A stretch of 64,000 nucleotides of DNA from Oscarella lobularis (GCF_947507565.1 NC_089191.1:1488001-1552000); one strand, 5' to 3'; counted from the first letter of the stretch, positions 34,480 through 46,275 are shown. The notes: generated from the letters alone by a model not told the origin. Numbers and translations are program-made.

Positions 34480-35169
34480 AAATGCGTTCCTGCCACGTGC
34501 ACCCTACGTCTGCCCACATGGGTGTAAAGAAAACGTTTGCACGAGTAGCCGAGAGATTTTTTTGGAAGGGGATGTACGATGAAGTCGTCACTATGTTACA
34601 TATTATTCAGTCATTATCTTCAGCTGCGTCATTTTTTTGTGAAGGTTTACCATTGTGAAACTTGTCAACGTAATAACAAGGCACAACAGCTGACAGCTCC
34701 CAAGATGCAACCTGTCAAAGTGACGTCGCCGTAGGATCACATATGGGTCGATTTTGTCTCCATCAATTCCACGTCCCAGCATGGGAATCGATACGTGTTA
34801 GCAATATGTGATTATATGACAAAGTTTGTGCAAGCTGTGGCTTTGCCAGCAAAAGAAGCTCCTGCCGTGGTAGCTGCTCTTTACAAGATGACGGAATCGA
34901 ATGTCGCGTTGGCGACGTCGTCTCACCGAAAAAAGAAGAGAAAGGGCAAAGAGCTTGCAAACGCCGGCCCGCCCGCTTCTGCTTCTGATTCCGTTCCATC
35001 CAAGGTGACGCGAAACAACGGCGGCGACGACGACGACGCTCAAATCGTCAACGTCGTTCAGCCGCAACCGTCGAACGACGGAACCACCACCACTACGAGT
35101 AGTGATGGCGACGACGGCAACAACCCGCTACGTTATTTACAACGTACGGTGTCACGTCGACCCGACTAG
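34480..35169 (+). pseudogene. Gypsy/Ginger-like integrase fragment with low-complexity tail
   Basis: Near 34510 HMGVKKTFARVAERFFW starts an H2C2 integrase zinc finger; about 60 unrelated bases later YHCETCQRNNKAQQL completes it. After a TAG the start of the integrase core follows: DHIWVDFVSIN (first catalytic Asp), HGNRYVLAICDYMTKFVQAV. At about 34890 the family resemblance ends and the frame runs into a Lys- then Asp/Thr/Ser-rich tail to 35169. The second Asp and the Glu are absent. Confidence 0.6.
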
Positions 35170-35583
35170 AAGATTGCCGACGGCGTAAAATTCTTGGGTG
35201 TATCCGCTGTTACGTCTTTCGGACGTCTTTTGGTAAATGCACAGGGAAAGACAGTTTAGAAACAAAAAGAAACTGCGCCGAAAGAGACATTGACACGTCA
35301 AAAACGTTGTTTGGCCAGCCTGCGTCTGTCGCTTCGCAATCTTTCACTGATGGAATTTGCGTAAAATCACAATAAAAGCGCAGACGCAGTTTGCATCCGT
35401 AATCAGTAATCCTAATGAAAGGTACCCGGAGCTGGCTCAAAACAATGCACAAATTAATTAAAGGCAAAGGCCGCGGATTCCCTACTGACAGCCACAGACG
35501 ATCGAATTCAGAAAGAACCAGAACGTTTCCTTTTAAAAAGCATACATATGTGGTGTAAAAGAGTGAAGGAAGTTTAGTCTTAT

Positions 35584-36495
35584 CATAGATAGAAGAGAAG
35601 ATGGATAGGCAACTCCGCGTCACGTGACCTTTCGTAGTGAAGCTAGGGTTGTTATAGCTTTTAGTAGGCGTGTCCCGTACACTGTCACAATAAACGCTCG
35701 GAAATTCCTTCCCATCGTCTCCGACGCGACTCCCGAATCTCAAAACTGGGTTTCTGTGTTTGCCGGTGGGCACTGAATAGCTACGCATAGTCAGCCGAAT
35801 GCGCGTTTGTCGCTGCCGAGCAAGGGACCCCTCACTAACGCTCCTCCTTCGCTTTACGCGACCATCGTACTTCCCCGGCGTGCGCAACCGCTGCAATTGC
35901 ATGCGTAGGAGTCTCTCACATGTCCGTATGGCCCTGGAGAGTGGCTCAATGCTCGTTGTACTAAGAATAATGACGATTTTGCGCACGTTAAGGTGTACCC
36001 TGTTCGCTCGATCTTCTCGAAAACGAAGTGTCTAATGTCTGTAATTGCTCGCCTTCCTTTTGCATGACTCATTCGCATGTGTCGTAGTCGTATTCCCGGT
36101 GAAGTTCTCCTCTTCCAGTCCTCAGTAGGAGAGAAAATTGACTGGGTGTCCCTTTTTAGCTAGGCATGCAATTGCAGCGGTTGCGCACGCCGGGGAAGTA
36201 CGATGGTCGCGTAAAGCGAAGGAGGAGCGTTAGTGAGGGGTCCCTTGCTCGGCAGCGACAAACGCGCAGTCGGCTGACTATGCGTAGCTATTCAGTGCGG
36301 CACTGCCTACCGGCAAACACAGAAACCCAGTTTCGAGATTCAGGAGTCGCGTCGGAGACGATGGGAAGGAATTTTCGAGCGTTTATTGCGACAGTGTACA
36401 TATATACACGCCTACTGAAAGCTATAACAACCCTAGCTTCACTACGAAAGGTCACGTGACGCGGAGTTGCCTATCCATCTTCTCTTCTATCTATG
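35584..36495. mobile_element. Fold-back non-autonomous element with P-type termini
   Basis: Two ~325-bp arms (35584-35905 and 36163-36495) are inverted copies with a few per cent difference, around a 257-bp centre. The ends read CATAGATAGAAGAGAAGATG, GATAGGCAACTCCGCGTCACGTGA. The P element's ends at 42280 and 46860 read CATAGATAAAATAGAGAGAG, GGATTGGCAACTAGCACTGTCACGTGA: same start, same GGCAACT and same TCACGTGA. GTCTTAT flanks both sides (35577-35583 and 36496-36502), a 7-bp target duplication like that of the P element. No transposase inside; open frames in the arms are by-products. Confidence 0.8.
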
Positions 36496-36508
36496 GTCTT
36501 ATGAATTT

Positions 36509-38708
36509 TTAATATTAAGGAGCTCACTTGTCATACTCTTAGGCACTCCCCTAAGTGTTTCCTATATATGTCCTGCACATATCTATAGTCTAATTAACGT
36601 TCTCACCTGTACTGAGCTCCGACGCCAACAAATTGGCGTAGTCGACTCGATTCCTTATGCCTCCGAAGAAAGTACCCGACGAAGAAAAAGGGGCAGAGGC
36701 CGACGCGCAACCTGCTGCTGCCGCGCTCCCGTCGCGCAAAGATATTGGATCAATCAAGCCTTTCGACGTAACAAAGGGCAAAGATTGGCCGATCTACTGG
36801 GAACGCCTCGCACTATTTTTCAAAGTCAATGGCTATCCCACACACGGCGAAACTTCACATCTATCTTTACGGCCGACAATTCGAACTGATCACTGATCAT
36901 CAGCCGCTCACCAAAATATTTGCGCCAAAAGAAAAATTATCTGTATTGGCCGCCGCTCGACTCCAACGTTGGGCTATATTACTTTCTGCTTACACTTACT
37001 CGATTACTTACCGCTCATCGCAGAAACATGCAAATGCCGATGGATTTTCCAGATTACCTGTCAATCACATCGAATCAAGTGAAGACGGAGCAGCTCTATC
37101 TGCATCCGTCAATCCTACTCAACTCAATTTTTTGCCACTTACCATTGCTGATTTGGCCAATGCCACGCGCAATGACCCTGTCCTAGCCAAAGTGCAACGC
37201 CTCACGCAAAGAGGTTGGCCGGAAACAACTCCGACTGATCCAGATGTCAAACCATATTTTTCTTCTCGACGAGATCTAACAATTGAAGGTGATTGTCTAC
37301 TACGAGGACTCAGAGTCATCATACCAAGAAAACTCCGCACCAAGTTGCTGGAAGAATTACATAGCAGTCACCAAGGAGTTGTCAAAATGAAGTCACTAGC
37401 CAGATATCACATCTGGTGGCCTCAAATTGACAAAGGTATTGAACACCTAGCACGAAGTTGCCCGTCATGTCAATCCAACGCCAAAATGCCAGGGAAAGTC
37501 ATTCTCCATCCTTTGGTTTGGCCGGAACATCTTTTTCAGCGAGTCCACATCAATTTGGCAGGACCGATCCTCAATTCAATGTTTCTTCTACTCGTCGATG
37601 CTCATTCAAAATGGCTTGAAGTCATTCCTATGAAAACAACTACATCTCAGAAAACTACTGATGCACTCAGCGATATCTTCGCACGTTTTGGACTACCGGA
37701 ACTCTTTGTCTCCGACAACGGTCCTCAATTTGTTTCCAACGAATTTCAAGAATGGCTGGCTCGTCACGGTATCCAGCACATTCGCTCATCACCTTATCAT
37801 CCGCAATCCAACGGAGCCGCGGAACGTTGCGTCCAAACCTTCAAAAACGCCCTGAAAGCTATGAAGGGGGAAACGAACATGAAAGCAAAATTAGCTACAT
37901 TTCTATTCAAGTACCAAAAATACTCCACCTACCACAACAGGCTTAACGCCATCTGAATTATTCCTAGGTAGACAAGTTCGCACCAGGCTCACCATGCTTC
38001 ATCCTGATGTTGCAGCTCGCATCCGAAACAAGCAGCTAAAACAGCTAGCTTATCACGGACACGCTACAAGGAATTTCCAAATAGGAGATAAAGTATGGGT
38101 TAAAGATTACACCTCCGGTGATAGTTGGGTTGAAGGAACCATCTCCCAGAAACCCGGCTCAGTTGATTATGACGTTAAAGTCAATGACAAAACTTGGCAT
38201 CGACATGCTGATCAATTGCGTCCCACGGCCGCCACCGAAATGTCCATGGCCGCACGCGACGAATCTGAAGAAGATCAACCTCGCAAAGAAGCTACGTCTT
38301 CATTGCCAATTACCGTCAATGTTCCTGCTTCGGAAACACGTTCCTCCGAAAGCACTATAGAGGCATAAACAGCCACTCCCTCTCAGGCTCCTCAGGAATC
38401 AAATGAAGCCACTGCAGCTTCTCCTGAGCCGCCAAACACTACCGCTTCTCGTCCGCCAAAGAAAGTTAAAGATCCACCACGAGAACCACGCAGAAATCCA
38501 CCACAGAACAGAAAAGCTCCAGAGAGATTGAATCTTTTTATCACGGAACTAAAGAATTAGGACGGAGGAGTGGCGTGTATGTTAGTTAATATTAAGGAAC
38601 TCACTTTTCATACTCTTAGGCACACCCCTAAGTGTTCCCTATATATGTCATGCACATATCTATAGTCTAATAGACTAACGTTCTCACCTGTACTGAGCTC
38701 CGACACCA
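36509..38708 (+). mobile_element. Gypsy-type LTR retrotransposon with internal deletion
   Basis: Short LTRs flank it: 36509-36627 and 38582-38708, sharing AATATTAAGGA(A/G)CTCACTT, TCATACTCTTAGGCAC and TTCTCACCTGTACTGAGCTC. The 3' LTR has an extra GACTAA and scattered substitutions. A purine-rich tract (GGACGGAGGAGTGG) precedes the 3' LTR. The 5' LTR begins just six bases after the fold-back element's target duplication and may be slightly truncated. The interior lacks most of gag, protease and reverse transcriptase. Confidence 0.8.
36657..38560 (+). pseudogene. Gypsy polyprotein remnant: gag start fused to RNase H-integrase
   Basis: It opens MPPKKVPDEEKGAEADAQPA, a gag N-terminus with IKPFDVTKGKDWPIYWERL. 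At about 36840 it jumps to an RNase H region (LYGRQFELITDHQPLTKIF, QKHANADGFSRLP). Integrase follows: H2C2 zinc finger (LHSSHQGVVKMKSLARYHIWWP...CPSCQ), core with LLVDAHSKWLE (Asp), FVSDNGPQFVSNEF (Asp) and HPQSNGAAERCVQ (Glu). A frameshift near 37925 separates the rest (LTPSELFLGRQVRTRL, then a C-terminal RNA/DNA-binding barrel-like region with VWVKDY). About 2.5 kb or more of gag, protease and reverse transcriptase is missing compared with a full Gypsy polyprotein. Confidence 0.8.
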
Positions 38709-38719
38709 TCAGTATCAAG

Positions 38720-39065
38720 CAAAACATCAAAGAGTACTAACAAGCAGTCGCATGGATTCAATCGTGACTGGCTTTCAGGCACGAGAAAGAATTGGCTTCG
38801 TTATGATTCAGAGGAGCGCGGAATGTACTGTATTCCTTGTCAGAAGCACGATAAAAGGTCGTTCAATCGCGACACCTGGAACTCCATACCCTGCAAGCGT
38901 CTTCGAAAAGAGAGACTCATTCGCTACGAAGAATGCCAAGCGCACCGCGACAGTGTTAAGCTAGAACCAATTCCATCAAAGACTAACGCTTCTTCGGCAA
39001 TTTCACCTACTTTGCCTGAAAAGGGAATGCAGCAAGCCTTTTGCTGCTTGTACTTCTTAGCCACT
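38720..39065 (+). pseudogene. TTF-type zinc finger of a hAT/ZNF862-like gene
   Basis: The frame before and through 38823 reads FNRDWLSGTRKNWLRYD, MYCIPCQKHDKR, DTWNSIPCKRLRKERLIRYE, CQAHRDSV. This CxxC...H-type pattern is the TTF/BED-like finger at the start of ZNF862/C17orf113-like hAT-derived proteins. It continues LPEKGMQQAFCCLYFLA and then stops resembling them. The catalytic half is absent here; pieces of related hAT genes are at 50140-50690 and 55990-57600. Confidence 0.6.
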
Positions 39066-39715
39066 ATCGACCTATCGACGGCCAACGAATCCGCCAATGT
39101 CAACGCCAAAAATGCCGCCACAACCGGACTATCCGAGAACGGCGAAAGCGACCGCGGAAACGGTCAAGGCCGTGGCGGCAGAAGGCGACGTTGGTGGAAA
39201 AGTCGACGTGGCGGTCGGCAGACCCACCAACAATCGGCGTCGACGACGTCGACGACGACCCAATCGACTTCGACCAACGGAGGCGGATGGGTCCGCGGCA
39301 ACGGAAAAACGTACCGTCGCGGAAGGGGACGTTCGTAAACGGCAACGACGTTCGTTCGCCGCCTGAGAATTCGTCTACAGCGACGACATTGCGTTCTCCG
39401 TACGCTGACGACGAAAATCACGGCGGCAATGACGATAGCGACTACTTTAGTTTAGATAATGTATGCTTTATTTCTAGTTCTAGTCGCAGTACGAATAAAA
39501 TCAATATTGCAAACTCTCAACTATTACGTATCCATCGCCGCGCGCTACGACTGCGTCAAAAACAGTCACGCAAGCAATGCGGAACCAAGCCGGCTCCGAG
39601 GCAAAGGCTACATCGTCGCATGAACACGACCACGCGCCGTTTTCAAATGCGCTACACGATTCCAAAAGCCAAGGAACGCCTGGATTTAACATGAGCAAGA
39701 AAGGCAATCATTACG
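39066..39715 (+). other. Low-complexity, Arg/Gly-rich open region
   Basis: Overlapping open frames encode Gly/Arg-rich stretches (GRGGRRRRWWKSRRGG) and Thr/Ser repeats. It directly precedes the Penelope-like reverse transcriptase and might be its N-terminal region, but nothing identifies it. High CG content makes all frames open. Confidence 0.3.
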
Positions 39716-39719
39716 GTCG

Positions 39720-41154
39720 GTGACGTCTCCCTTAGCAACAAAGAAATCTTTCTTCTCGCAAGGGACTCACCTTTGTTCCTACGGAACCGATACCGCAAAA
39801 ACAACGTCTTCTAAAAGAGTTTGAACGTTTCGCCCGTTCGATGCGCGTTCGATATCGAATGGAAATACGAAACGGCTCGAATTCGTCGTCGTCGGGTAAC
39901 AAATGTCTCGATAAATTTATCGAAAATGTATGCGGATCGCTTCGAGCGATGTCGATTCGTCGACCCACTTCAATTTGTCCGTAGCCGAACGCGAAGCGCT
40001 CAGACGCCTCGCCAAACGTTCGGATATCGTTGTCAAGAAAGCGGAGAAGGGGGCAAGCATCGTTGTTCATTCAATCGGCAACTATCTCGCACGTGGCAAT
40101 CGACACGTTGACGACGAAAAGACGTACATTCCGCTGCGTATTGACGATCATACGCAAGCAATAGGCGAGTCCATCAATCGTACGATTGACGACTTTGAAA
40201 GATCGCAAGCAATCGATCCAATGACTGCCGCTTATCTCCGACACGAAGCGCCGGAAACGATTCGAACCCAATAACTGTACTTTCTTTTGAAAATACACAA
40301 AAATTCGTATGGATCTCGGCCAATCGTAAACGGAAGTTCTGGGCCGACCAAGGAAATTTTTGCCTACTATACATCCGGTTGTCAAGCTAACGTCGAGCTA
40401 TCTCCGCGATAGTTCGGCCTTTGTGCACCACATTGAAATTCAGTGGTATGCGCACGACGTTCTTCTCGTCACCATCGACGTGTCCGCTCTGTACACGTCC
40501 ATCCCCCATCAGGAGGGAATTAAAAAGGTGGAAAGAGCGGCCGAGAGACACTACGAAAATGCGGGCTCACACACTCGACAAATTGTCGAATGCTTTCTTC
40601 AATACATTCTCAAAATGTATGTGTTCACATTTGCCGGTTACAGCTACTTACATCATCATGGCACGGCAATGGGAGCGAAAACGGCCACATGCTTGCCAAT
40701 CTCTTCATGGCCGATCTCGAACGGGCCTCCCTCGGTCTCCATCCGCCATCGAGGCGACCGACGGACTGGGAGATAGATCGACGATATCTGGATGACGTGG
40801 ACTCACGGACGACAATCATTCAACGTGTTTCTCGCCTGTTTAAACGACTTCCACCCAAATATAAAATTCAGGTGGGTCATTAGCGAAACCGAGGCCGTCT
40901 ATTTGGACGTACGAGCTTTCAAGAGTGAGCAAATCGCTTCGACGGGAATCCTCGACATGCAAACCCATTTCAAACCAACGAACTCGTTTCTCTACGTCCA
41001 TGCGACTTTGGAACATCCGCCATCCGTCTTTAAAAGAGGGAATCGGTACACTATCTCCGTGCGACGTCGTCTCAGGCGACGTACGAGAATACGCAACGAG
41101 TTTTCACTGAAAGACTTGTTGCTAGAGGATACAATCGCGAGAAAGTATCCTTGA
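39720..41154 (+). pseudogene. Penelope-like reverse transcriptase, decayed
   Basis: Near 39735 LSNKEIFLLARG resembles the start of Penelope-like polymerases. The next frame reads HFNLSVAEREALRRLAKRSD, IVVKKAEKGASIVV. From 40430 it reads LLVTIDVSALYTSIPHQEGI (catalytic block with Asp), HHGTAMGAKTAT, then in another frame LANLFMADLERASL and RYLDDV (YxDD box), and after another shift NDFHPNIKFRW, DMQTHFKPTNSFLYVHATLE. At least three frameshifts break it, and no GIY-YIG nuclease follows; a separate one lies at 59765. These elements copy RNA into DNA by target priming. Confidence 0.8.
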
Positions 41155-41284
41155 CATTAGCTACCGTTCCCTTTTCTGACCGTCCTGACATTCTCACCTA
41201 AGAGATGGCGAATTGCCGCTAAGAAATAAAAAATATTTTGGCATATAAACGATTACACAATTTGTACTAGTCTGTAGTTTTTCG

Positions 41285-41425
41285 TATGGATTTTCTCAAG
41301 CTTTTGCTTTTTCTAGTTGTCTTGGATGTGGTAGCTTTCTATTCTTCCATCCAGGCAGCGCAAATAGAAAATCCTCCCATTGTAACCCATACTGTCACAA
41401 TATCACTAAGAAGTGATAACCCCAA
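41285..41425 (-). pseudogene. C-terminal fragment of the P-element companion gene
   Basis: Minus strand: LLSDIVTVWVTMGGFSICAAWMEE, a TAG, then KATTSKTTRKSKSLRKSI. The intact copy at 42359-43342 ends LLIDIVSLYVTIRGFSLAASWLEQYKRE...KSKALRKSI, so the TAG replaces a Tyr codon. It lies just outside the left end of the piggyBac element that hosts the P insertion. Confidence 0.7.
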
Positions 41426-42358
41426 ATCGTCGTCCTCGCTTTCTATATCACTTAACCCTTTCTCCGGTACTAATAAAACCTTCGCAGAACGCGAGCGCGG
41501 GAAATTCAAATCTGTGAGGAAACTATCCTCCAAATACCCTAGCAACCATATATTTTTATTAGCTGTGACATGACAATTATAACTAGACACTTTTTGTTAC
41601 CATGGAAACATTTTTTAATTGTTTTGTTTTTTAGCGATTTTCTTACCTTCTTTGTTAGAGAAAACTTTCACCTTGTAACAATAACGTTCTTACAAGTTCT
41701 TTTTTTATGCCAGTCTTAGAAGCACCTCTTGCCATCAACCGTACAGAGGTGAACGCGGCACTCAGAACAAGTAACGACGGTGCGACGGCGTTTCTTCTTC
41801 GAACACACACGGCATTCGCGCACTTTTCCATCCGCCGATGGCACTGCCAAATGATTCAGGGAACTATTCAATTGGACGCTAGGGTTTCCTTGGTCAACTT
41901 TTCGTCCTCTTGCCGTGAATCCGTCGATCAGTCGTTTGCCTAGTTCCGTTTTGAACTCTTTCAGATCTCTTTTTTGTGCCCCTTTTCGGAATGCCGTGAA
42001 TGTGCAAACCCCTCAAGAATGTAGGCATTGGGAATAGTGCACTCCAGTAGATAATAAAAGATATGTTTCCAAGATTTGCCGGACTTTCTTCCGACGCCGT
42101 ACAGAGCAATCAACTGATCCCCACGATCGAATCCGCGCATATGTTTGATGTAGTCGGGCAGATACGGCGGGCGGGTGACAGAAATGCGGTTAGCCCCATC
42201 CCAACAATCTACAGTTGTTGGCACATCAAGAACTGGCGGTGACGCCGTCGACAGGAAGTTCTCGTAACGCCGATCGAACCATAGATAAAATAGAGAGAGG
42301 GATTGGCAACTAGCACTGTCACGTGACTCTTAGTGAATCGAGGTGTGTCTCCGTCGCT

Positions 42359-43342
42359 ATGGAGGACTTCGAAGCCGCTCTAGACGTCTTTCTAAACGAA
42401 GCCGTTACTACGACACCTTCTACCCGGTATTCTATCGCGTTAAGGATTGCCGAGCCGCTGCGAAAAGCCGTGAGAAGAGCCGAATTCGTTCCGCCGGTTA
42501 CAAGCATCGTTTCGCTTATCGACGAATGCGTAAAAAAGGCAAAATCGGTTACCTCCGTTGGAATTCAGCGGCAGAAAGCGTCCTTTTTTTTCTAAGAGGT
42601 TTCTTTGACTGTGTTGCCCCTCTATTGGGAGACACTCTTGAATAGCATCAGCACGGACAGCACCGATTCAAGCGATCCCCTTTTGCCGCAGTCAATAGAC
42701 GACTTTCTTTTTGAACGCGCTTTCTCTCGCCAGTTCGCGGGAAAAGGGATTGATTCCAGTAGTGGACATACCAGTAATATTGACATGACGACGGACGAGT
42801 TGAACGCTTTGCGCTACATGTGCGGCTACATTCCTTACAAGCTGCTGCGCAAATTTTCTTCGTCGGGGAAGCCAAAGAGTAAAGATTACTGCATCGTGCT
42901 CGAGCAACTTAGAGATGAATCCTCTTCAAAGTCCGCTGACGACGAAGATGTTATCGAACTTGACTCCAGAGCATGGCTTCGTCGCGTCAGTAGAGGTTAC
43001 CTATTTGAGGTTAGCGATGCCGCATTTGAATTCTTCAAGGCTATTGAGAAACGTGTTCGCCACCTTCTACCAGCAATGCTTCTTAGAAAAGAAGGAATTG
43101 TTGATTCTGTGAAAAAGGAAATTTTAGGAGATGAGGTTGTGAAGGGTTACTGGAGTGACTCAACAAATGAAGCAGATTGCAGCGTACGAGATGAGCTGCT
43201 GATAGACATTGTTTCTCTTTATGTTACAATTCGCGGATTTTCTCTTGCTGCCAGTTGGTTAGAACAATACAAGCGAGAAAAAAGTGTTAGAGTTGCAAAG
43301 AGTAAAGCTCTTAGAAAGTCTATTAATAAAGGTGATCAATAG
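42359..43342 (+). CDS. Companion gene of the P-type element, unknown function
   Basis: ATG at 42359 (MEDFEAALDVFL). The frame meets TAA at 42593-42595 right after a run of nine T, but a 51-bp intron 42548-42598 (GTTACC ... TTTTTTTTCTAAGAG) removes it and keeps frame, giving about 310 residues to TAG at 43342. The donor is weak, so a nonsense mutation remains possible. The protein has no family I can name. Visible features: TTDELNALRYMCGYIPYKLL in the middle, AWLRRVSRGYLFEVSDAAFEF, an IVSLYVTIRGFSLAASWLEQY helix near the end, and a basic tail. Related fragments at 31.0 and 41.3 kb show these blocks are conserved. It sits between the P-type ends, convergent with the transposase, so it probably belongs to the element. 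Confidence 0.7.
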
Positions 43343-43380
43343 TGTACATGAGATGTTTCTTCCTACCTCCGTTTTGAACG

Positions 43381-46275
43381 TCAGAAACGCCTAGTTTGAC
43401 GCTTTGGAAGAGGCGTGTCATCAATCTTTTCCTCAGGGTATTGAAGCCTTTTTCGGCTCGAATTTCCTCTTACAGGTATAAGGGCAGATGATCCCTGTTG
43501 CTTCAATGACATAGAATTTGTCAGGACCTGCTGGACAGAAGGATTCTCTGATCTTCCTCCTCTTGCTCTCTGCTGTCCAAAATAATTTTCAATGGGATCC
43601 TGGTTCAGGTTGCCACTTAGGATGAAACATTGATTCGACCCCTCAACCGTAAAGAAATACTTCACTAAATCCACGAAGGAGCAAACTAAATAATGCAATG
43701 CATTAATATTTATTACTGCAAGTATCTAAAAGCGCTTGCCGGAAATGTGCAAGCCCTCCAGTGTCTCTCTGCTCAGCTGCCGCAGAGCTACCTCGCCTTT
43801 AGACAGCATAGGAACTGACTCAATTTCAGCCTGCCATTCACGCAAATATCCGAGAAAGTCAGTCTTCAGGTACTGCAAAGGAAAAAAGATATATCTTTTC
43901 TATACGTATAAATAATATTACAACGCAATATGTACATACCGTCAGACGTTCGTCATTAGGACTAGTGTACCCTCGCCGATCAGGCTTGTCTGCCTTTAGT
44001 GATCGCGCATTCATGCAATCAAACATTTTATCGAATATGCGAATAAACTTGGCCGTTTCTTCGGATCCCTCAATTTTGAAATATTCCAGAGCGTTAGCGA
44101 CACTTCCACTTAGAACCTATATTACACGTCATAAAGAGTACGAGTAAGGGTATTGACATTTACCTGAGCAGCCAGGTCTACCCTCATCCGTGAAAAAGAC
44201 GTTAGTTGAACGTGCTCCAATTTAAACTTCGGCAACAGAGAAAGGCCAGTCCTATCGGCCGCAATCCGGCATTTATCATATAAATCTTTGATGTGCTGCC
44301 ACGTTATACTCTTCCCGTTTTTCTATAAATAATTGTATGAAAATGCAACACAAACTAGAATCTCACCATCATAGATCTGCGCCAGCCATTTGCGAAAGAG
44401 TGAGACAGACAATTCCGGGTTGTTTTGATTAGATGTGGAGCGTTGGAGAAGAAGAATAGTGGCCGCTGCGGGTGACTGTACCTGTTTGGGACCTTGTGTA
44501 CAAGTGCGTCGTCATAGGGCGTCCAGTGCTGTCGATAGAAACTACGATTGGCTGCGGCACCATCTGATGTTATGGCAACAACGCTAAAACCACATGTTTC
44601 GAGCTGACGGACAGCTTCCCAGATGATCCAATGTAGATCGACAGAGTGCACTCCTATTAGAAGACATCGGATTGGAGACAAAGCGCTTAGGACTTAGCAC
44701 TGTACCTGCTGTAGGAAAGTGTGCATAAGGAAACTTTAAACTTGTAACAAGCCCCGCGACAGGCACCTTTTCTCTTTTCATTGCGCTTTCCAATCCGGCC
44801 AGGGTGTTGTTGAAATCTCCCATGTAAACTAGCCCCACGACGTTTCCCGAGTGCTTATCAAAAACGATGTCCTCTCGGACTTTCATTTCGTCAACGACGA
44901 GTACGACGTGCCGCTGAGCAGGCGAAAGCGAAGAGATGTCAGCCTCCTTCAAGAGATGGTCATTGGCTTCTTTCTGGAAGCCTGGTTTTGCGTCGTAAAA
45001 GTGCACGTAATCGCGCAATGTTCTCTCTGAGGGAAGGCGCATGAACCCCGAAGTGCGAGCGGCGTGGTATGCTGTGGACGAGAGCATCTTTAGATTAAGC
45101 GCCCATCTGATCATCATTGGATGCCAGCGCATTCCACGGCTGTCAGCTACGCGAGACGCCTTCTGCTGATCCCAGAACAGCCTCCTAAAATATACATATT
45201 GGAGTAGGTAAGTAATGAAACTGAACGTACTGAAACGACCCGGCAGGAAAATCTTCCTCAACAGAGAGCGAATTGTCATCCATGATTTGAATCATATCGT
45301 TGTGAAGCCCGTCACTAACTACGACGCCGCAGGATTCTACCGACTGCGAAATCGCCGATTGCAGCCGCCTAATTCGTTGTTTCAAAACTTTCTGCTTAGC
45401 AGCAAGCTGATGAAGTTTCTTGGTACGTCCCGGGGTGTCCATAGATGAGTTGGGGCCGAATTTTGACTTCAAGCCAGAAACTACTGGACGTATTCGATTT
45501 TCTCTGCTTAACTGCTTATTTAGCGTCTTTCTGTGTTTAAAGCAGCTGACGCAACGGTTATTTTTAGGCACAAGAAGTGAACATGAAGTGCTGCGAATGG
45601 TCCTCTTGTACACGACGCCTTTATATGCGAAGGGCGAGTGCCTGTCTATTGCGGCAACGACGGCTCCTTTCTTCCCAGAAAATTCTTCCTTCCGCACGGA
45701 ACGAACTTTCCAAAATTTATTGTCGGGGTTGCCTGCGTCATCATCTTATTAAATAAGTTTTCGAAGTTATTCATTTATACACCAACCGGGACAAATATGT
45801 AGTGCTTCCAGTAAAGCAATCAACGCGTCTTGAGTGTCCGCCGGCAATACAGTATTCAGCAAAAAGCCTCTAACGTAAACTTGTTTACGTTCGGAGGAAA
45901 GCCGGATGCTGTGCGTAACTGTCGTCGGCACCCTCTCTTGGGAGCGATTTGCTACAATGCGGCTGATGAGAACGTCATCTCCATCCATCATACGATGCCA
46001 TGAGACAGTGCTGCACGGGGTCAGATTGCATGTACGTAGGCGCACGTCGGTCTGACTTACCTATAAACATTTTGCTCTTCTTCAGACTCACGACTTTCCG
46101 GCTCCGAGTCGGAACATTCCCGAGAAGGCGGAATTTCCGGCTCAAGACCTTGCCTGTCAAGATTTTGCGGCGCAGGATTAATGGTGGAAGAACCTTTCGA
46201 TGAACAGAGTGCAGTCACTTCGGCTTTCGCAACGTTTTTCGTGCCTTTCTTTCGCGTATAGCGAAAACGACCCAT
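43381..46275 (-). CDS. P-element-superfamily transposase, nine exons
   Basis: Exons: 46275-46061, 46010-45781, 45744-45231, 45184-44706, 44653-44367, 44322-44164, 44116-43940, 43872-43740 and 43685-43381; 2499 nt, frame kept throughout, about 832 residues. Introns are 36-70 bp, GT-AG except the last, which uses GC (GCAAGC). The acidic N-terminus lacks a THAP finger. A Cys-rich patch (LLVPKNNRCVSCFKHR) and a coiled coil (KQKVLKQRIRRLQSAI) precede the catalytic region: GMRWHPMMIRWALNL, LPSERTLRDY, VLVVDEMKVREDIVFDK (first Asp), FSVVAITSDGAAANRSFYR (second Asp), PHLIKTTRNCLSHSF, and the C-terminal LSGNLNQDPIENYFGQQRARGG. These blocks are typical of P/THAP9-like transposases, which cut and paste DNA using GTP as cofactor in Drosophila. 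All domains are present, so activity is plausible. Confidence 0.85.

Noticed and set aside
35210..36459. ORF of 258 codons (-) and a related 97-codon ORF (+)
   Set aside because: Both come from the two arms of the fold-back element; the arm contains open frames but no recognisable protein.
39100..39421. Several Arg-, Pro- and Val-rich ORFs on both strands
   Set aside because: High CG content and ACG/CGA repeats keep all frames open; nothing resembles a protein family.
41286..41573. ORF with a signal-peptide-like start (MDFLKLLLFLVVLDVV)
   Set aside because: It is the antisense of the companion-gene fragment, whose minus-strand protein matches the intact copy.
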